NCBI GenBank assembly: GCA_008000375.1
Contig: SMOI01000384.1
Location: 1-28,620, forward strand
Origin: Poteriospumella lacustris
Lineage: Eukaryota > Sar > Chrysophyceae > Chromulinales > Dinobryaceae
Length of the DNA: 28,620 bases
Direction of reading: 5' to 3'
Positions 1-9,370 of this stretch are shown in pieces; the stretch's first letter is position 1; every line of letters starts with the position of its first letter. A program made the translations under genes and the position numbers. The notes under the pieces were generated by a model. The model made no database searches and was not told where the DNA came from. It saw only the letters and a list, made by a program, of their open reading frames with translations.

Positions 1-74
<74 letters not shown>

Positions 75-75
75 T
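1..75. repeat. (GTC)n trinucleotide microsatellite, about 24 perfect copies
   Basis: Uninterrupted GTC units fill bases 1-72 and the array may continue left of the window. Shorter tracts of the same triplet recur at about 721-745, 1562-1588 and 7096-7119, both inside and outside coding sequence, so this triplet is a genome-wide feature here rather than a property of one gene. Confidence 0.95.
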
Positions 76-590
76 GCGTCATCGCGCGCGGCGGTTTCGT
101 TTTCGTCGCAGTCGACGGCGAAGGTCGCCGACGTCGCCGTCGCCTTCACAGCGCCGCTCTCTGCGCGGCGATCGTCGCGTCGCGAGGAGCTTAAAAGCGA
201 TGAGCTGCGTTCCGCTGCAGCGGTCGACGACGGCAGCGACGACGGCGACAACGGCGACGACGGCGACGAATCGTTCGCGTCGCTGGCGTCGGCGTCGGCG
301 TCGGCGTCGTCGTTCGAGTCGCTCGCCGACAGCGACGACGACTGGTCGCCTTCCTCGTTGCGGTCGCCTGTCGCGTCGCCTGTCGCGTCGCCTGTCGCGT
401 CGCTGTCGTCGGTGTCGCTGTCGTCGGTCTCGTCCCTCGGCGTCAGCGACGACGACAGCAACGACGACAGCGACGACGTCGCTCAGCCGCTGCACACACC
501 GCTGACCGGCGCCGCCGTCGCTGACAGCGACGCTGACAGCGACGCTGCGAGTGGCAGCGGCGCTGACGCCGGTGACGCCCCGCCCACCGA

Positions 591-623
<33 letters not shown>

Positions 624-762
624 CGCGGACACGCTGCTGCTGGCGCAGCAAGTGGCGCAGCTGAACCTCGCCGACCCGCGCGTCGTGGCGCTGCTGAGCC
701 GCGCGGTCGCCCGGCTGCCCTCGTCGTCGTCGTCGTCGTCGTCGTCCGCGTCGAGCGGCTGA
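1..762 (+). CDS. 3' end of a Ser/Asp-rich low-complexity protein (5' partial)
   Basis: The frame starting at base 1 has no stop until TGA at 760-762, so this looks like the last ~253 codons of a gene that begins outside the window. I do not recognise the family. The first 24 codons come from a (GTC)24 tract and would read poly-Val. Then follow Ser/Ala and acidic stretches: DDGSDDGDNGDDGDE, three copies of SPVA, a run of Ser-Asp dipeptides from (GACAGC)n near 591-624, a probable amphipathic helix (LLLAQQVAQLNLADPRVVAL) and a C-terminal poly-Ser from (TCG)n at 721-745. Poly-Ser would be commoner than poly-Val at such a tract, so an intron or a slip in repeat length just after it is possible. 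Long open frames also exist on the opposite strand, but they read as Arg/Val low complexity. Whether this is coding is moderately supported; function is unknown. Confidence 0.5.
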
Positions 763-1849
763 TTCGTCGGTCGCTGCGCTGCGCACGACGCGTCTGTGTC
801 CGTCCTCGCGTCGCTGTCTCGGTCGGTGTCTCTGTCAGTGTCGGTGTCTCTGTCTCTGTCTCCGTCGGTGAGGGTGTCGGTGTCGGTGTCGCTGAGGCGC
901 CACCGTCGCTGCTGCCCGTCGTCACCTCTGGGTGTATCTGTGTATATCTGTGTGTCTGTGTTGTCTCCCGCGCGCGTCGCTTCGGCGCAGCGCCATCCGT
1001 TTCTCTTGCGGGCGCATTCGTTTGTCGCCAGTCCCCGCGCCCTGTCCCTCGCTGTTCCTCCGTAGCCGCTCCCGGCGGCATCGTTTCGCGCGGCACTAGC
1101 GTCCCGCGTGGGACCCTCGCGCCGCGTCTCATTCCGCCGCGCCGCCCCTCTGGCCCCGCCCCCTCACCTACTGTGACCCCTGCCGCTAGTGCTGCGCACG
1201 TTCTTTCGCTGCGTCGGTGGCGCAGCCTTCGCCACGAGCCTCGCGGCCACTTGCGGCGCTGCGCCGCCACTGCAGGGCGCCCCACATTCGTATCCTGCCA
1301 TCCCTGCTACCACCGCTCTGCGTCGCTGGCCGCTCTCCGACACTGGCCGCTCTCCGACGCTGGTCACCCTCCGTCGCTGGTCACCCTCCGTCGCTGGCCG
1401 CTCTCTGACGACTCGTCGCCGACGTCGCCGCCGCCGTCGTCGTCGTGGTGCGGACCCAGATACGCAGAAGAGCACAGACAGTCTGAGATATGCGTACATA
1501 GTTTCATCATCATATCCTCTGTATAGACACAAATATGGTGTCCTAATGTACCCCACTTGTCCGTCGTCGTCGTCGTCGTCGTCGTCGTGTACAGATCTTT
1601 CGCGTCGCTGCGCAGCGGCGCCAAAGTCGCTGCACCGTCGCCGCCGGTTCAGCGGCTCGTTGGTCGCCGCCGAGCATCAGAACCGAACAAAAATCACCGC
1701 AGCTACCCCGCCACTGGCTACTCGAATCACTGTGACCGCGAAGCGACTGCGTCGAACTGCCCAGCGCCCCTCGCTCCGCCGACTCTTTTGACCTCGCCGC
1801 CCCGTCGCCAACCCTTCTCCACCTGTCAGTCTCGCGCCGCGCACAGTCC
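763..1849. other. Intergenic region: 3' flank of the Ser/Asp-rich gene and upstream region of the COMMD gene
   Basis: I find no convincing gene in these 1,087 bases. Bases 796-900 are a degenerate GTCTCT/GTCGGT hexamer tract. Bases 1325-1409 hold a 17-bp minisatellite. Bases 1562-1588 are a (GTC)n tract. A locally AT-richer patch at about 1475-1555 stands out from the GC-rich surroundings and could belong to a promoter. Open frames here lack real ATG starts or are Arg/Ser low complexity. Confidence 0.6.
1325..1409. repeat. 17-bp minisatellite, five tandem units
   Basis: Five contiguous 17-bp units start at 1325, 1342, 1359, 1376 and 1393. Units 1, 2 and 5 are GCTGGCCGCTCTCCGAC-like. Units 3 and 4 are identical to each other (GCTGGTCACCCTCCGTC). 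The mixture suggests local duplication of diverged units. The array lies about 440 bp upstream of the COMMD start codon. Confidence 0.9.
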
Positions 1850-2669
1850 ATGGCCTCCAATCGATTCAATGTCGCGGCCCGCAACAAGGCCGCGCCTCAG
1901 GACCCCACGCAGGTGCCCAGCGGCGTCGACGTGCAGACGTTCTTCTTCCCGGCGATTCCCGACGAAGTGCGCGCGGCGGTGCCGATCCTACACTCAGCGT
2001 CGGCGTCTGCGGTCGAACGCATCACCACCGCCGTCTTCGAGTATCTGTGCACGTCGACGCTGGACTACGCGCTGCCGGGCGACTTCTACGAGTCGACGCT
2101 GCGCGACAGCGCCGCGCTGGGCGTCGACGACGTCAACGCCATGACCACCGCCGTGTACTTCCTCGCGCGCACGGCGCTGCGCAACAAGATCAAGTTGTCG
2201 GTGCTGCGCGAGCACCTCGCGAAGATGAACGTCCCCGCCGCCGTCGCGGACGCCGTCGCGCGGCAGCTGCAGACGCAGCGCGCGCGCTACGAGGCGCGCG
2301 TCATCCACCACCGACTGACCTTCCCGAAGCTCGAGCGCGTCCGGTGGCGCGTCGACGTCGTTATCTCGTCGGGATCGCTGACGCGCGTGATGCGGCCGAA
2401 CGTTCTGCTGCAGGTACCGCCGCCCGCCGCCTGCGCCTGAGTCGCTCCGGTCGCTGACCACCGCCGCGGTGCCTGTCGTTGCTGTTGTTCTTCAGATGAT
2501 CACGAAGGACGGCCGCGTCGTGACCTTCGAGGCGACGCTGGAGATGTTCCAGCAGCTGCGCTACTCGGTGGCGAAGGTGCTGCACGAGATGCAGACGCTG
2601 GAGCGCCACCCGATCATCCGCATCGTCAACGAGTTCAAGCGGCGCGACGAGGAGGACTACAACCGCTGA
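1850..2669 (+). CDS. COMMD5: COMM domain-containing protein, COMMD5-like (two exons)
   Basis: Exons are 1850-2413 and 2496-2669, joined across an 82-bp phase-0 intron (GTACCG...TTCAG), giving 245 residues. Unspliced, the frame would stop at 2438-2440, inside the intron. Residues 1-155 are the helical N-terminal region. Residues ~156-225 are the COMM domain, with LTFPKLERVRWRVDVVISS before the intron and FEATLEMFQQLRYSVAKVL after it. The TFPKL...WRVDV and QxLRYSVAxVLxEMxxLE signatures match COMMD5 better than other COMMD paralogues. COMMD proteins form the CCC complex with CCDC22/CCDC93, which works with WASH and Retriever in recycling cargo from endosomes. Animal COMMD5 is about 224 residues, so length fits; a short C-terminal tail (VNEFKRRDEEDYNR) extends beyond the domain. 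Family assignment is firm; the paralogue number is probable. Confidence 0.88.
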
Positions 2670-2949
2670 GCGCCCGCCTCTGTAAGCGAACAGAACACGA
2701 CCCACAGCAGTTGCAGCGGAGAGAGATTTGGCTATTTACAGGGCGGCGGCTGCGGCTGCGGCGGCTGCGGCGGCGCCGGCGACGACACCGACGGACAGAC
2801 GCACGCGCCGCGGCCGCGGGGAGGTGATGTGGACATAAAGTGCGCGGAAACACGCGGAAACAACAGAAAATGAGAGAGTGGCTTTGTACATGGTCGAGGG
2901 GGGACCGGTCGAGGGCGGCGCTCTGGACGCGTCGGGGCCTCTGGAGGGC

Positions 2950-4233
2950 TCATTGGCGCGGGTCCTGCAGCGCGTTCTGGACCATAGCGCGCAGCGACTC
3001 GATGAACGCGGCGTGCTGCTGCTCCTGGTGCTCGAGCGTGCTCTCGGCGGGCGCGCTGCCGCGCAGCGTCGGCGCGGCGAGTGTCTGCTGCGCCTTCATC
3101 GTCGTCTGCACGAGCAGGTCGACGACTCTGCGCGGCGTCTGCAGCAGCGCGTCCGACGTCAGCGGCGACGTCGCAGGGCCCTTCGGCGCGAAGGCGAAGT
3201 CGTCGTCGGAGGTGTCGTTGTCTGCGTCTTCCGGCTGCTCGTCGGGCGCCGTGCGGAACTGCGCGTCGTAGCCGTCGGCGACAGCGTCGTAGGTGGCGTC
3301 GTCTGCGCCGTAGGCGTCGTCGGTGACTGCGTCGTCGTCGTCGCCGCAGGCGGTCGGCGCAGAGCTTTCGAAGTCGGAGGCGCCGTCGAGGTCGAGCTGC
3401 GTCTCGTCGCGGCTCTGCAGCGCGGACATGACGCGCAGGACGTAGCCCTCGAGCAGCGTCAGCTCGTCGTTGATGTGCACGAGGAAGTCCTGCAGCTGCT
3501 GCACCACCGGCAGCGCCGCGAAGGACGCCAAAATGTCCTGGAAGGCCACCACGTCCATCAGCTTCGCCGCCAGGTCGCTGGACGCCTCGGTGCCATCGAA
3601 CTCGTCTTCCTCGCCACCGATCAGCTGGTTTTTGCGCTGGATTTTGTTCATGAGATAGGCGAACTCGGCGGCCTCTTCGGCGTCCTCGGAGGCGTCGCTG
3701 TCGGTGTGCGCGTCGTCGCCACTCTGATACGCCGGCGGCAGCCTCGCGTCGCGCTGCGGCCTCGTGGAGCTCGTCCACTCCAAGTCGCGGGCCACGATCT
3801 CGCTGCACTGGTCGCTGAGGATGTCGGCGGCCTTGTCGCGCAGACAGTTGTGGACGCGGTTGTCGCCGGGGACGACGTCGCCGCAGAACTGCGCGATGGG
3901 CTCGTAGCAGGGCTCGATCACGGAGGGGCTATCGTGCAGCAGGTACTGCAGACACTCCTTCGTGATCTTGTCACGGTTGCCCCAGAGACACATGCGGGCG
4001 TCGAAGATGCCCTGGTACGTGGTGGGGTAGGGCAGGTTGCACACTTCGATGAGGTCCAAGTGGCAGGGGCCTTTCTCGCCGGTGGGATCCGTCGAGTCTT
4101 CTGGCTCAGGCCGCACATCCCGAGCAGGATTCGCTTGTTGTGCCCTTCGCAGGTTGGCGGCGGAGATGCTCTGGGCCCAGACGAGGACGCTGACCACGAG
4201 CGGCAATGACAGAAGTCGCACCATGATCCTCAC
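2950..4233 (-). CDS. Secreted/Golgi-type protein with two GLG1-like cysteine-rich repeats
   Basis: Single exon, 427 residues. Residues 1-25 form a signal peptide (LLSLPLVVSVLVWA core, cleavage near SISA-A). Met4 is an equally good start. Eight cysteines at 57, 65, 82, 94, 109, 117, 130 and 143 form two consecutive units. Each has a C-x7-C pair followed by two more cysteines at 11-16 residue spacing, and the second has the EPCYEPIAQFCGDV...NCLRDK pattern typical of cysteine-rich Golgi apparatus protein 1 (GLG1/ESL-1) repeats. Animal GLG1 has about 16 repeats and a membrane anchor. This protein has two repeats, then an acidic region with a helical segment around 215-275, and no later membrane span. 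It should be lumenal or secreted; partners are unknown. It is tail-to-tail with the COMMD gene. Confidence 0.8.
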   Translation of the reverse strand: MRIMVRLLSLPLVVSVLVWAQSISAANLRRAQQANPARDVRPEPEDSTDPTGEKGPCHLDLIEVCNLPYPTTYQGIFDARMCLWGNRDKITKECLQYLLHDSPSVIEPCYEPIAQFCGDVVPGDNRVHNCLRDKAADILSDQCSEIVARDLEWTSSTRPQRDARLPPAYQSGDDAHTDSDASEDAEEAAEFAYLMNKIQRKNQLIGGEEDEFDGTEASSDLAAKLMDVVAFQDILASFAALPVVQQLQDFLVHINDELTLLEGYVLRVMSALQSRDETQLDLDGASDFESSAPTACGDDDDAVTDDAYGADDATYDAVADGYDAQFRTAPDEQPEDADNDTSDDDFAFAPKGPATSPLTSDALLQTPRRVVDLLVQTTMKAQQTLAAPTLRGSAPAESTLEHQEQQHAAFIESLRAMVQNALQDPRQ

Positions 4234-4801
4234 AACGTCGTCTACGGGAAGGATTCAATTGGATTGTGTTCTTTTGACAACTGCGGTTGAGCATCGAGAC
4301 TTCGCACGGAATTCTGGTCGCCTTGGACGTTGAGAATTCGGCCACTTTTTGCGACCACTTTTTCGTCGGAAATCTCGCACGGACCGACGACCCACCGCCT
4401 CCAACCGCTCTCTCACAAATGCCCACCAAATTTTGGTTGGCCCAGAGTCCCAGCCCGACCCAAGCGGACACAGATAACTCGCCCGTTTCAATTTTACTGC
4501 CTCTACTGCCCTTGGGCCTTCTCCGCTGCGTGCGAGACGGTGTGTTTGCGTGATGGTGGTGAGACGGTGTGTTTGCGGTGGTGCAGCACGCGGTGGGTCA
4601 GGGGCAGTGCTTGCCGGTGTCTACGTGTCCCACGCCTCGCGTCACCGCGATCGATGATCGGTGAAGCCGACCGTGTTCACTTAGGCGGTTGGCCGTTACA
4701 AAGTTACAAATGCGCTACGATGGACGAGGACGGGGCTGTTTGCAAAGTACGCTACGGGAGGGGGTCTAGAGGGTACAGCGGACTGCGCGACTTGCGGCAG
4801 T
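4234..4801. other. Intergenic: upstream of the GLG1-like gene and 3' flank of the SLC17-like gene
   Basis: There is no gene in these 568 bases. A 17-bp direct repeat (GAGACGGTGTGTTTGCG) occurs at 4534-4550 and 4561-4577. On the minus strand, 92-107 bases past the SLC17-like stop codon, the octamer TTTGTAAC occurs twice in tandem (4695-4710), a candidate 3'-end element. Confidence 0.6.
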
Positions 4802-6896
4802 TCAAACGGCCGGCGAGCGACGCGTGCGATGGCGACGGTACTGGCGCACGGTGGACGAGTTGAGCTCCGGCACGGGGAAGGACGTCTGGAACTTGGCCCA
4901 GAAGACGAGCGCCACGACGGCCAGCAGGAAGGTGAGCAGGAAGGCGCCGCGCCAGCCCCAGGGGTCGGGGTAGCTGGAGATGAAGGAGGCCACGGCGATG
5001 GGGCCGACGATGCCTGCGACGGCGCCGATCGTGTTGCCGATCGAGTTGAGCGCCGACGAGTAGTTGGGCGCGACGTCGCTGTACGCGCAGCCCAGGCCGG
5101 ACTGGCTGGCGCCCAGCAGCAGCTGCGCCAAGATCATGAACGTGTACGCGACGTACTTGTCGCTCATGAACGAGCACAGCACCAGGCCGCCCGCCGCGCC
5201 CAGAAACGAGACGAACTCGGCCACCTGGCGCACGCGGTCGGTGGACCAGTCGTGGTCGTTCTGCAGGTACTGGAAGAGCGCGCCGAAGCCCAGCGCGGAG
5301 AAGAAGAGCGCCATGTACGGGAAGACGCACAGGATGCCCGCAGAGGTCAGGTCGAAGCCCAGCACGTCCGTCAGGTACGACGGCATCTCCGACAGCAGCG
5401 TGAAGCCGATCCAGCCCTACACGTACGGACAGACAACACCGGCGCGTGAGAGAGGCAGCGCGCGTGGCGTGGCGGGGGCGGGGGCGGGACACTTACGCCC
5501 GCCCACGAGTTGACGAAGAGCGTCAGCGACACGGGGTGCGTGAAGAACGCGAGCCACGGCGTGCCGTCCTGCGCCAAGCCCTCCTCCTCCGCGTCGTCGT
5601 CTTCGTCCGCGCCGTCGCCGTCGCCGAGCAGCGGGTTCGACGACACGGTCGTCTGCACGGCCTGGTAGCGCTGGGTGGACAGCGAGCGCTGAGGCGGACA
5701 CAGCAGCAGGGCGGGTCAGTCGGCGAATCGCCGGCAAACGGACGCCAACTTACCGTCGCAGAGACGTCCCAGTCCGCGTTGAGGACGACGTTGCCTTCGC
5801 CGAGGGAGACGGAGCGCGCCAGAGCGCCGTGCGCGGCCTGCATCGGGTTGGCGGCGTCGATCATCGGCGAGTGCGCCGCCGCGTACGACGAAAAGTCCGG
5901 CGAGGGCGATGCGGCGGCGCGCGAATCGCCTCTTCGGGCGGTCGACTGGTGGCGCGCGGTCAGGAGGCTCTGCTTGCCCTGGGCGATGTAGGCCAGCTCC
6001 TCCATCGTGATGCTCGGGTGGTCGGCGGGCGACTCGTACGCCATGTACGCCCAGTACGGGAACCACGCGACGCCCAGCGCGCCGAAGAGGTAGAAGACGG
6101 CCGGCCAGCCCCCGATGTCGGTCCCCGCCACCACGATGCTGGAGTCCGCGAGCACGCCGGAGATGGAGAAGCCGATGATGTTGCCCATGTACATGCCCGA
6201 GACGATGGCGGGGATCATGAAGGTCTTCTCCTGCTGCGGCACCCACACCGGGAAGAAGTGGAACACCGCCGGGAAGGTCGCCGACTCGAAGAAGCCGATG
6301 ATGCAGCGAATGAACAGCGCGAGGCCGAAGGAGTGGCGACTGGCGACGGGCACGAGCATCGTCAGGAACGACGGAATCGCCACGCTGCAGACAACGGCGG
6401 CCGCACCGTGAGACAACGCGAGGCAGGGCCGCAAAGAGTGAATGACGCATACCTCCAGCCGAAGATCCACTTCGCACCGACGCGCTGGATGATGTAGGAG
6501 GCGGGGATCTGGCCGACGGAGTAGCCCCAGTAGAACGCCGACTGAACAGTCCGACGGTTTCGGCGTCAGAAAATGTTAGAAAAACGAGGAAAAACGCAGG
6601 AACCCTGTCCATAGCCTTACCAGAACGAGGCCCTTCTGGTTTTCCGACCAATTGAGCTCGTCGCGCATTTTTTGCGCCGCGACGGACACGTTCACGCGGA
6701 GCGTGTAGACGACCACGATGCCGCTGTGCATCGAATGGGATCAACGAGCAGAATTCGAGGACAACTGCGAAGAAAGCACATACCTAAAGAGGAGCCACAC
6801 CATTTCCCATCGCTTGGATGCGAGGCGACTCCAAACGCTCGGGGCGGGAGGGTTGAACTCCAACTTCCCGCGCGGGGTCGACGGATGTGAGTTCAT
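4802..6896 (-). CDS. SLC17-type major facilitator (anion/phosphate:cation symporter family), six exons
   Basis: Exons on the minus strand: 6896-6784, 6723-6621, 6541-6453, 6384-5754, 5688-5497 and 5416-4802. The introns are 60, 79, 68, 65 and 80 bp, all GT-AG, and total frame is exact at 580 residues. The fold is a 12-helix MFS. SLC17 signatures are visible: TLRVNVSVA in helix 1; NWSENQKGLVLSAFYWGY with GQIPASYII in helix 2; an Arg plus acidic pair in helix 4 (FIRCIIGFFESATFPAV); HPSITMEELAYI opening the central loop. SLC17 relatives include sialin, NPT phosphate carriers, vesicular glutamate carriers and plant ANTR; substrate cannot be told. The central cytosolic loop (residues ~219-358) is about twice the usual length and carries an acidic stretch (GDGDGADEDDDAEEEG). 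The gene is head-to-head with the TMEM163-like gene. Confidence 0.88.
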
Positions 6897-7206
6897 CTCG
6901 CGCAATTCGTACCCTAAACTCGCAGGAATTGGCTCAAAGCTTCTTTACGAGAACAGTAACGACTCTGTAAAGCGGCTGGCGCGGCAAAGAACTGTGTTCG
7001 ACTCCTAACCGGCCAGTATCAGCGACGAGTTTCAACGTCGCCCGCCGCCGCCGACGCAGCGACGCCGCCGCCGTCGTCGTCGTGCCACCCTCTGCCGTCG
7101 TCGTCGTCGTCGTCGTCGTGCGCGGTGACTAAATTTTCGGCGACGAGTCGCAGCGATTCGATCGCTTCGCCGCGACATTAACAGGAGACGCAGGGTCCAT
7201 TCGCTG
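6897..7206. promoter_or_regulatory. 310-bp divergent intergenic region, probable bidirectional promoter
   Basis: This spacer lies between the start codons of the SLC17-like gene (-) and the TMEM163-like gene (+), so it must hold both promoters and both 5' UTRs. The half next to the SLC17-like gene is of mixed composition. The middle (7035-7119) is a CCG/GTC-rich block ending in a (GTC)n tract. I recognise no specific factor site; the role is inferred from gene arrangement. Confidence 0.5.
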
Positions 7207-8409
7207 ATGCTGAACAGATCAAAACAAGGGCAAGTCGACTGTGCAGGGATAATTCAAATGCTAAGCGAGGAATGGAGCTCTCCGAGGGCCCACGCGCTCG
7301 TCGCGGCGTGGACCTCGGTCGTCATCGGCTGCGTCATCACGGCGTTGTCCTTCTACACAGCACAGCAGTTGAAAAGCATGTCTCTCTATGCCTTGTCCAT
7401 TATGTCTGCGATTGATACCGCCTCCAGCGTCTTGGTCATCGTCTTTTGGCGCGAGTGCCGATCGGAGGAGAGTGCGACGCTGTCGCAGCACAAGACGGAG
7501 CAGAAGTACACGTTGTCAGTGGGAGTCATGATGATCATCATGGGCGTGATGCTGCTCGGCGACAGGTAACGATTCTGGTCGCTGTTTGCGATGGTCTAAC
7601 GTCGTGCTGACGCAACTGTTCGCAGTCTGAAGACGCTGGTTCTGAAGGACCAGTCGTCGTTCACGTCGGCGCTGGGCTCCTTGGGAGTTGCCATCAGCAC
7701 CTTGGGGGTAGGGTCGGGGCTGTTGCTGGGCTGGTACAAGTACTTCATCGCGCGAGCCTTGAACAGCGCGCTGGTCTACGCCGACGCGCTGTCGTCGCTG
7801 TGCGCCGGCCTCGCCAGTCTCGTCGCGTTGGTCGTTGCGGAGGACCGCGCCATGGCGTGGTGGGCGGACGCGACGGCCGGGTCGCTCGTAGCGTGCTATA
7901 CGCTGTACCAGGGCTACCTCACGGTCATCAAGAGCATCGTAAGCCCACCCGCCTCGTTGATCGTTTGCCGTAGCTGTTCACCGACCCGTTGCATCGCAGG
8001 CGGAGCTGAAGCACATTCAGACCGAAGAGCGCACGGTCCGCGGCAAATACGATCAAACCTTCGGGCCAGACGGCTCGTATCAGACAGCGACGCTGGAGGC
8101 AACGCCCATCGCATCGTCGGCCAGCTACCAGACGCACGCGCAGCTGAAGGCAACGGCGCTGCTCATTCCGCCCACCGATTTCTCGCAGAATGCGTCCTGG
8201 TTCATGTTCTTCGCCTCGGCGCTGGTGCCGCGAGGCCGGCAGCAGACGCGGTACTTCAACAACCAGGAGTACGTGCCCGTCGACCAGCAGTAAGTGGCCC
8301 TGCGACTCTCGCTGTGTGTCCCGCCACCGCCCTGCTCACTCCCCGCCTTCCTTGTGGTCGCTTTAGATTGGATCTGACGGTCGACGAGGAGATCACCTTC
8401 AGCCTGTGA
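7207..8409 (+). CDS. TMEM163/cation diffusion facilitator-like six-helix membrane protein (four exons)
   Basis: Exons 7207-7565, 7626-7938, 8000-8289 and 8367-8409 give 334 residues; introns are 60, 61 and 77 bp, all GT-AG. Six membrane helices occupy roughly residues 31-50, 60-80, 101-118, 130-155, 165-190 and 196-222. Helix 2 has SAIDTASSVLV, like the acidic metal-site helix of CDF carriers. Helix 5 has ALNSALVYADALSSL, and helix 6 has WWADATAGSLVACY, matching the D-x3-G pattern of CDF/TMEM163. TMEM163 proteins bind and move zinc in vesicle or plasma membranes, so Zn2+ or another divalent ion is the likely substrate. The usual CDF C-terminal metal-sensing domain is not evident; a 110-residue unmatched tail replaces it. 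The last intron's donor creates an in-frame TAA (CAG-TAA-GT), so intron retention would drop the final residues. Confidence 0.75.
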
Positions 8410-8415
8410 GCCCAC

Positions 8416-8452
8416 TGTACATATTCGGTCGACGTTGGCGCAACTGTAAATA
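8416..8452 (+). promoter_or_regulatory. Two UGUAnAUA elements in the 3' UTR of the TMEM163-like gene
   Basis: TGTACATA (8416-8423) and TGTAAATA (8445-8452) lie 7 and 36 bases after the stop codon. Both fit the Pumilio consensus UGUAnAUA, and their UGUA core is also bound by cleavage factor Im or acts as a poly(A) signal in some algae. Related UGUA motifs follow four other genes here. The role is inferred. Confidence 0.4.
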
Positions 8453-8575
8453 CTTAATCGGCGCGGGGTCACCGCTGGGTCTACGATCTACTACGCTGGT
8501 ACGGGGATGAGAGTATTGCGAACAAAACGAATGCGGTCAGGAAGGAGAAGTACTACTGAGATGGGGGCGGGCAGC

Positions 8576-9370
8576 TCACTTGCGACAGGTCATCTTCTCG
8601 AAGTTGTTGTACCAGTAGCCCTGCGGGTAGCAGAACTCGCTGCCGGGCACGCCGCTTTCAATGGGACAGACGCGGTACGTGTTCGCCGGGAAGGAGACGG
8701 TGGAGACCGCAGTCGTGCATGCGTCAGAGTACATCGTGAAGGTGATCGTGTCGTCGTCGCAAGCGGTGTACTGCAGATTGGTGGCCGTGGGGTACTTCGG
8801 GTCGCTGTAGCCCATGCAGTACGAGAAGGCGATCGCCTGGAAGATCTCCGGGTAATCGTTGGGGCCCGGCGCCACCGGTGCGTACGGGTAAGTGTAAACG
8901 ATGACACTGGGGGTGGCAGCCTCCGCGAGCCACGGCTCTTTGTCGTCCGCGGAGGTCAACACGTACATCGTGTCACTTTCGCACTTATTCAGAGGCTGTA
9001 CGGTCGTCCCGGAGTACGCCGGCGCCCCGCTGCAGTCCGAAGACTTGAAAGAGTTTCGAATGAACGTCACCTCGTTGGACGTCGCGTTGTACGACTGGAA
9101 AATGCTGTTCGACGAGGAGGTCGGGTTGCCCTGCGGATCATTGCCGCCAATACAAGACCCGAAAGCAGATGACTCCGTTCGCTGTGCATCGCCGGCGCAG
9201 TTGCTTCCCCAGTGATACATGACTTCCACCAAATACTGGGGAGTCTCGCCCTCCGTCATTGCACGCGGCATCAGTTGGCCGCCAGATTTGCGCGCCCGCA
9301 ACTTCTCGTCGCGGTCGGAACCGCGCACACAAACCGCCAACACAGTCAGCAATAAAATCCACAAGCTCAT
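8576..9370 (-). CDS. Orphan secreted protein with ten cysteines
   Basis: Single exon, 264 residues from the ATG at 9370. The frame extends upstream to another ATG, but this start places a clean signal peptide (MSLWILLLTVLAVCVRG) at the N terminus. After cleavage near residue 17 there are exactly ten cysteines (58, 73, 113, 130, 185, 204, 218, 235, 247, 262), enough for five disulfides. There is one N-glycosylation sequon, NAT, near residue 95, and many Tyr/Pro/Ser residues but no membrane span. I recognise no family; the C-terminal EFCYPQGYWYNNFEKMTC segment could serve as a search probe. It should be extracellular or in a secretory compartment. It is head-to-head with the Sel1-repeat gene and tail-to-tail with the TMEM163-like gene. 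Confidence 0.75.
   Translation of the reverse strand: MSLWILLLTVLAVCVRGSDRDEKLRARKSGGQLMPRAMTEGETPQYLVEVMYHWGSNCAGDAQRTESSAFGSCIGGNDPQGNPTSSSNSIFQSYNATSNEVTFIRNSFKSSDCSGAPAYSGTTVQPLNKCESDTMYVLTSADDKEPWLAEAATPSVIVYTYPYAPVAPGPNDYPEIFQAIAFSYCMGYSDPKYPTATNLQYTACDDDTITFTMYSDACTTAVSTVSFPANTYRVCPIESGVPGSEFCYPQGYWYNNFEKMTCRK

Noticed and set aside
1189-1791. 200-codon plus-strand frame with a hydrophobic start resembling a signal peptide
   Set aside because: It begins at CTG, not ATG, and contains Arg and Ser homopolymers from microsatellites; no conserved feature.
6920-7015. tRNA-like B box (GTTCGACTCC near 6994) with a weak A-box-like TGGCTCAAAGC upstream
   Set aside because: The T-arm stem does not pair and no acceptor or anticodon stem can be drawn, so it is a chance match in the divergent promoter.
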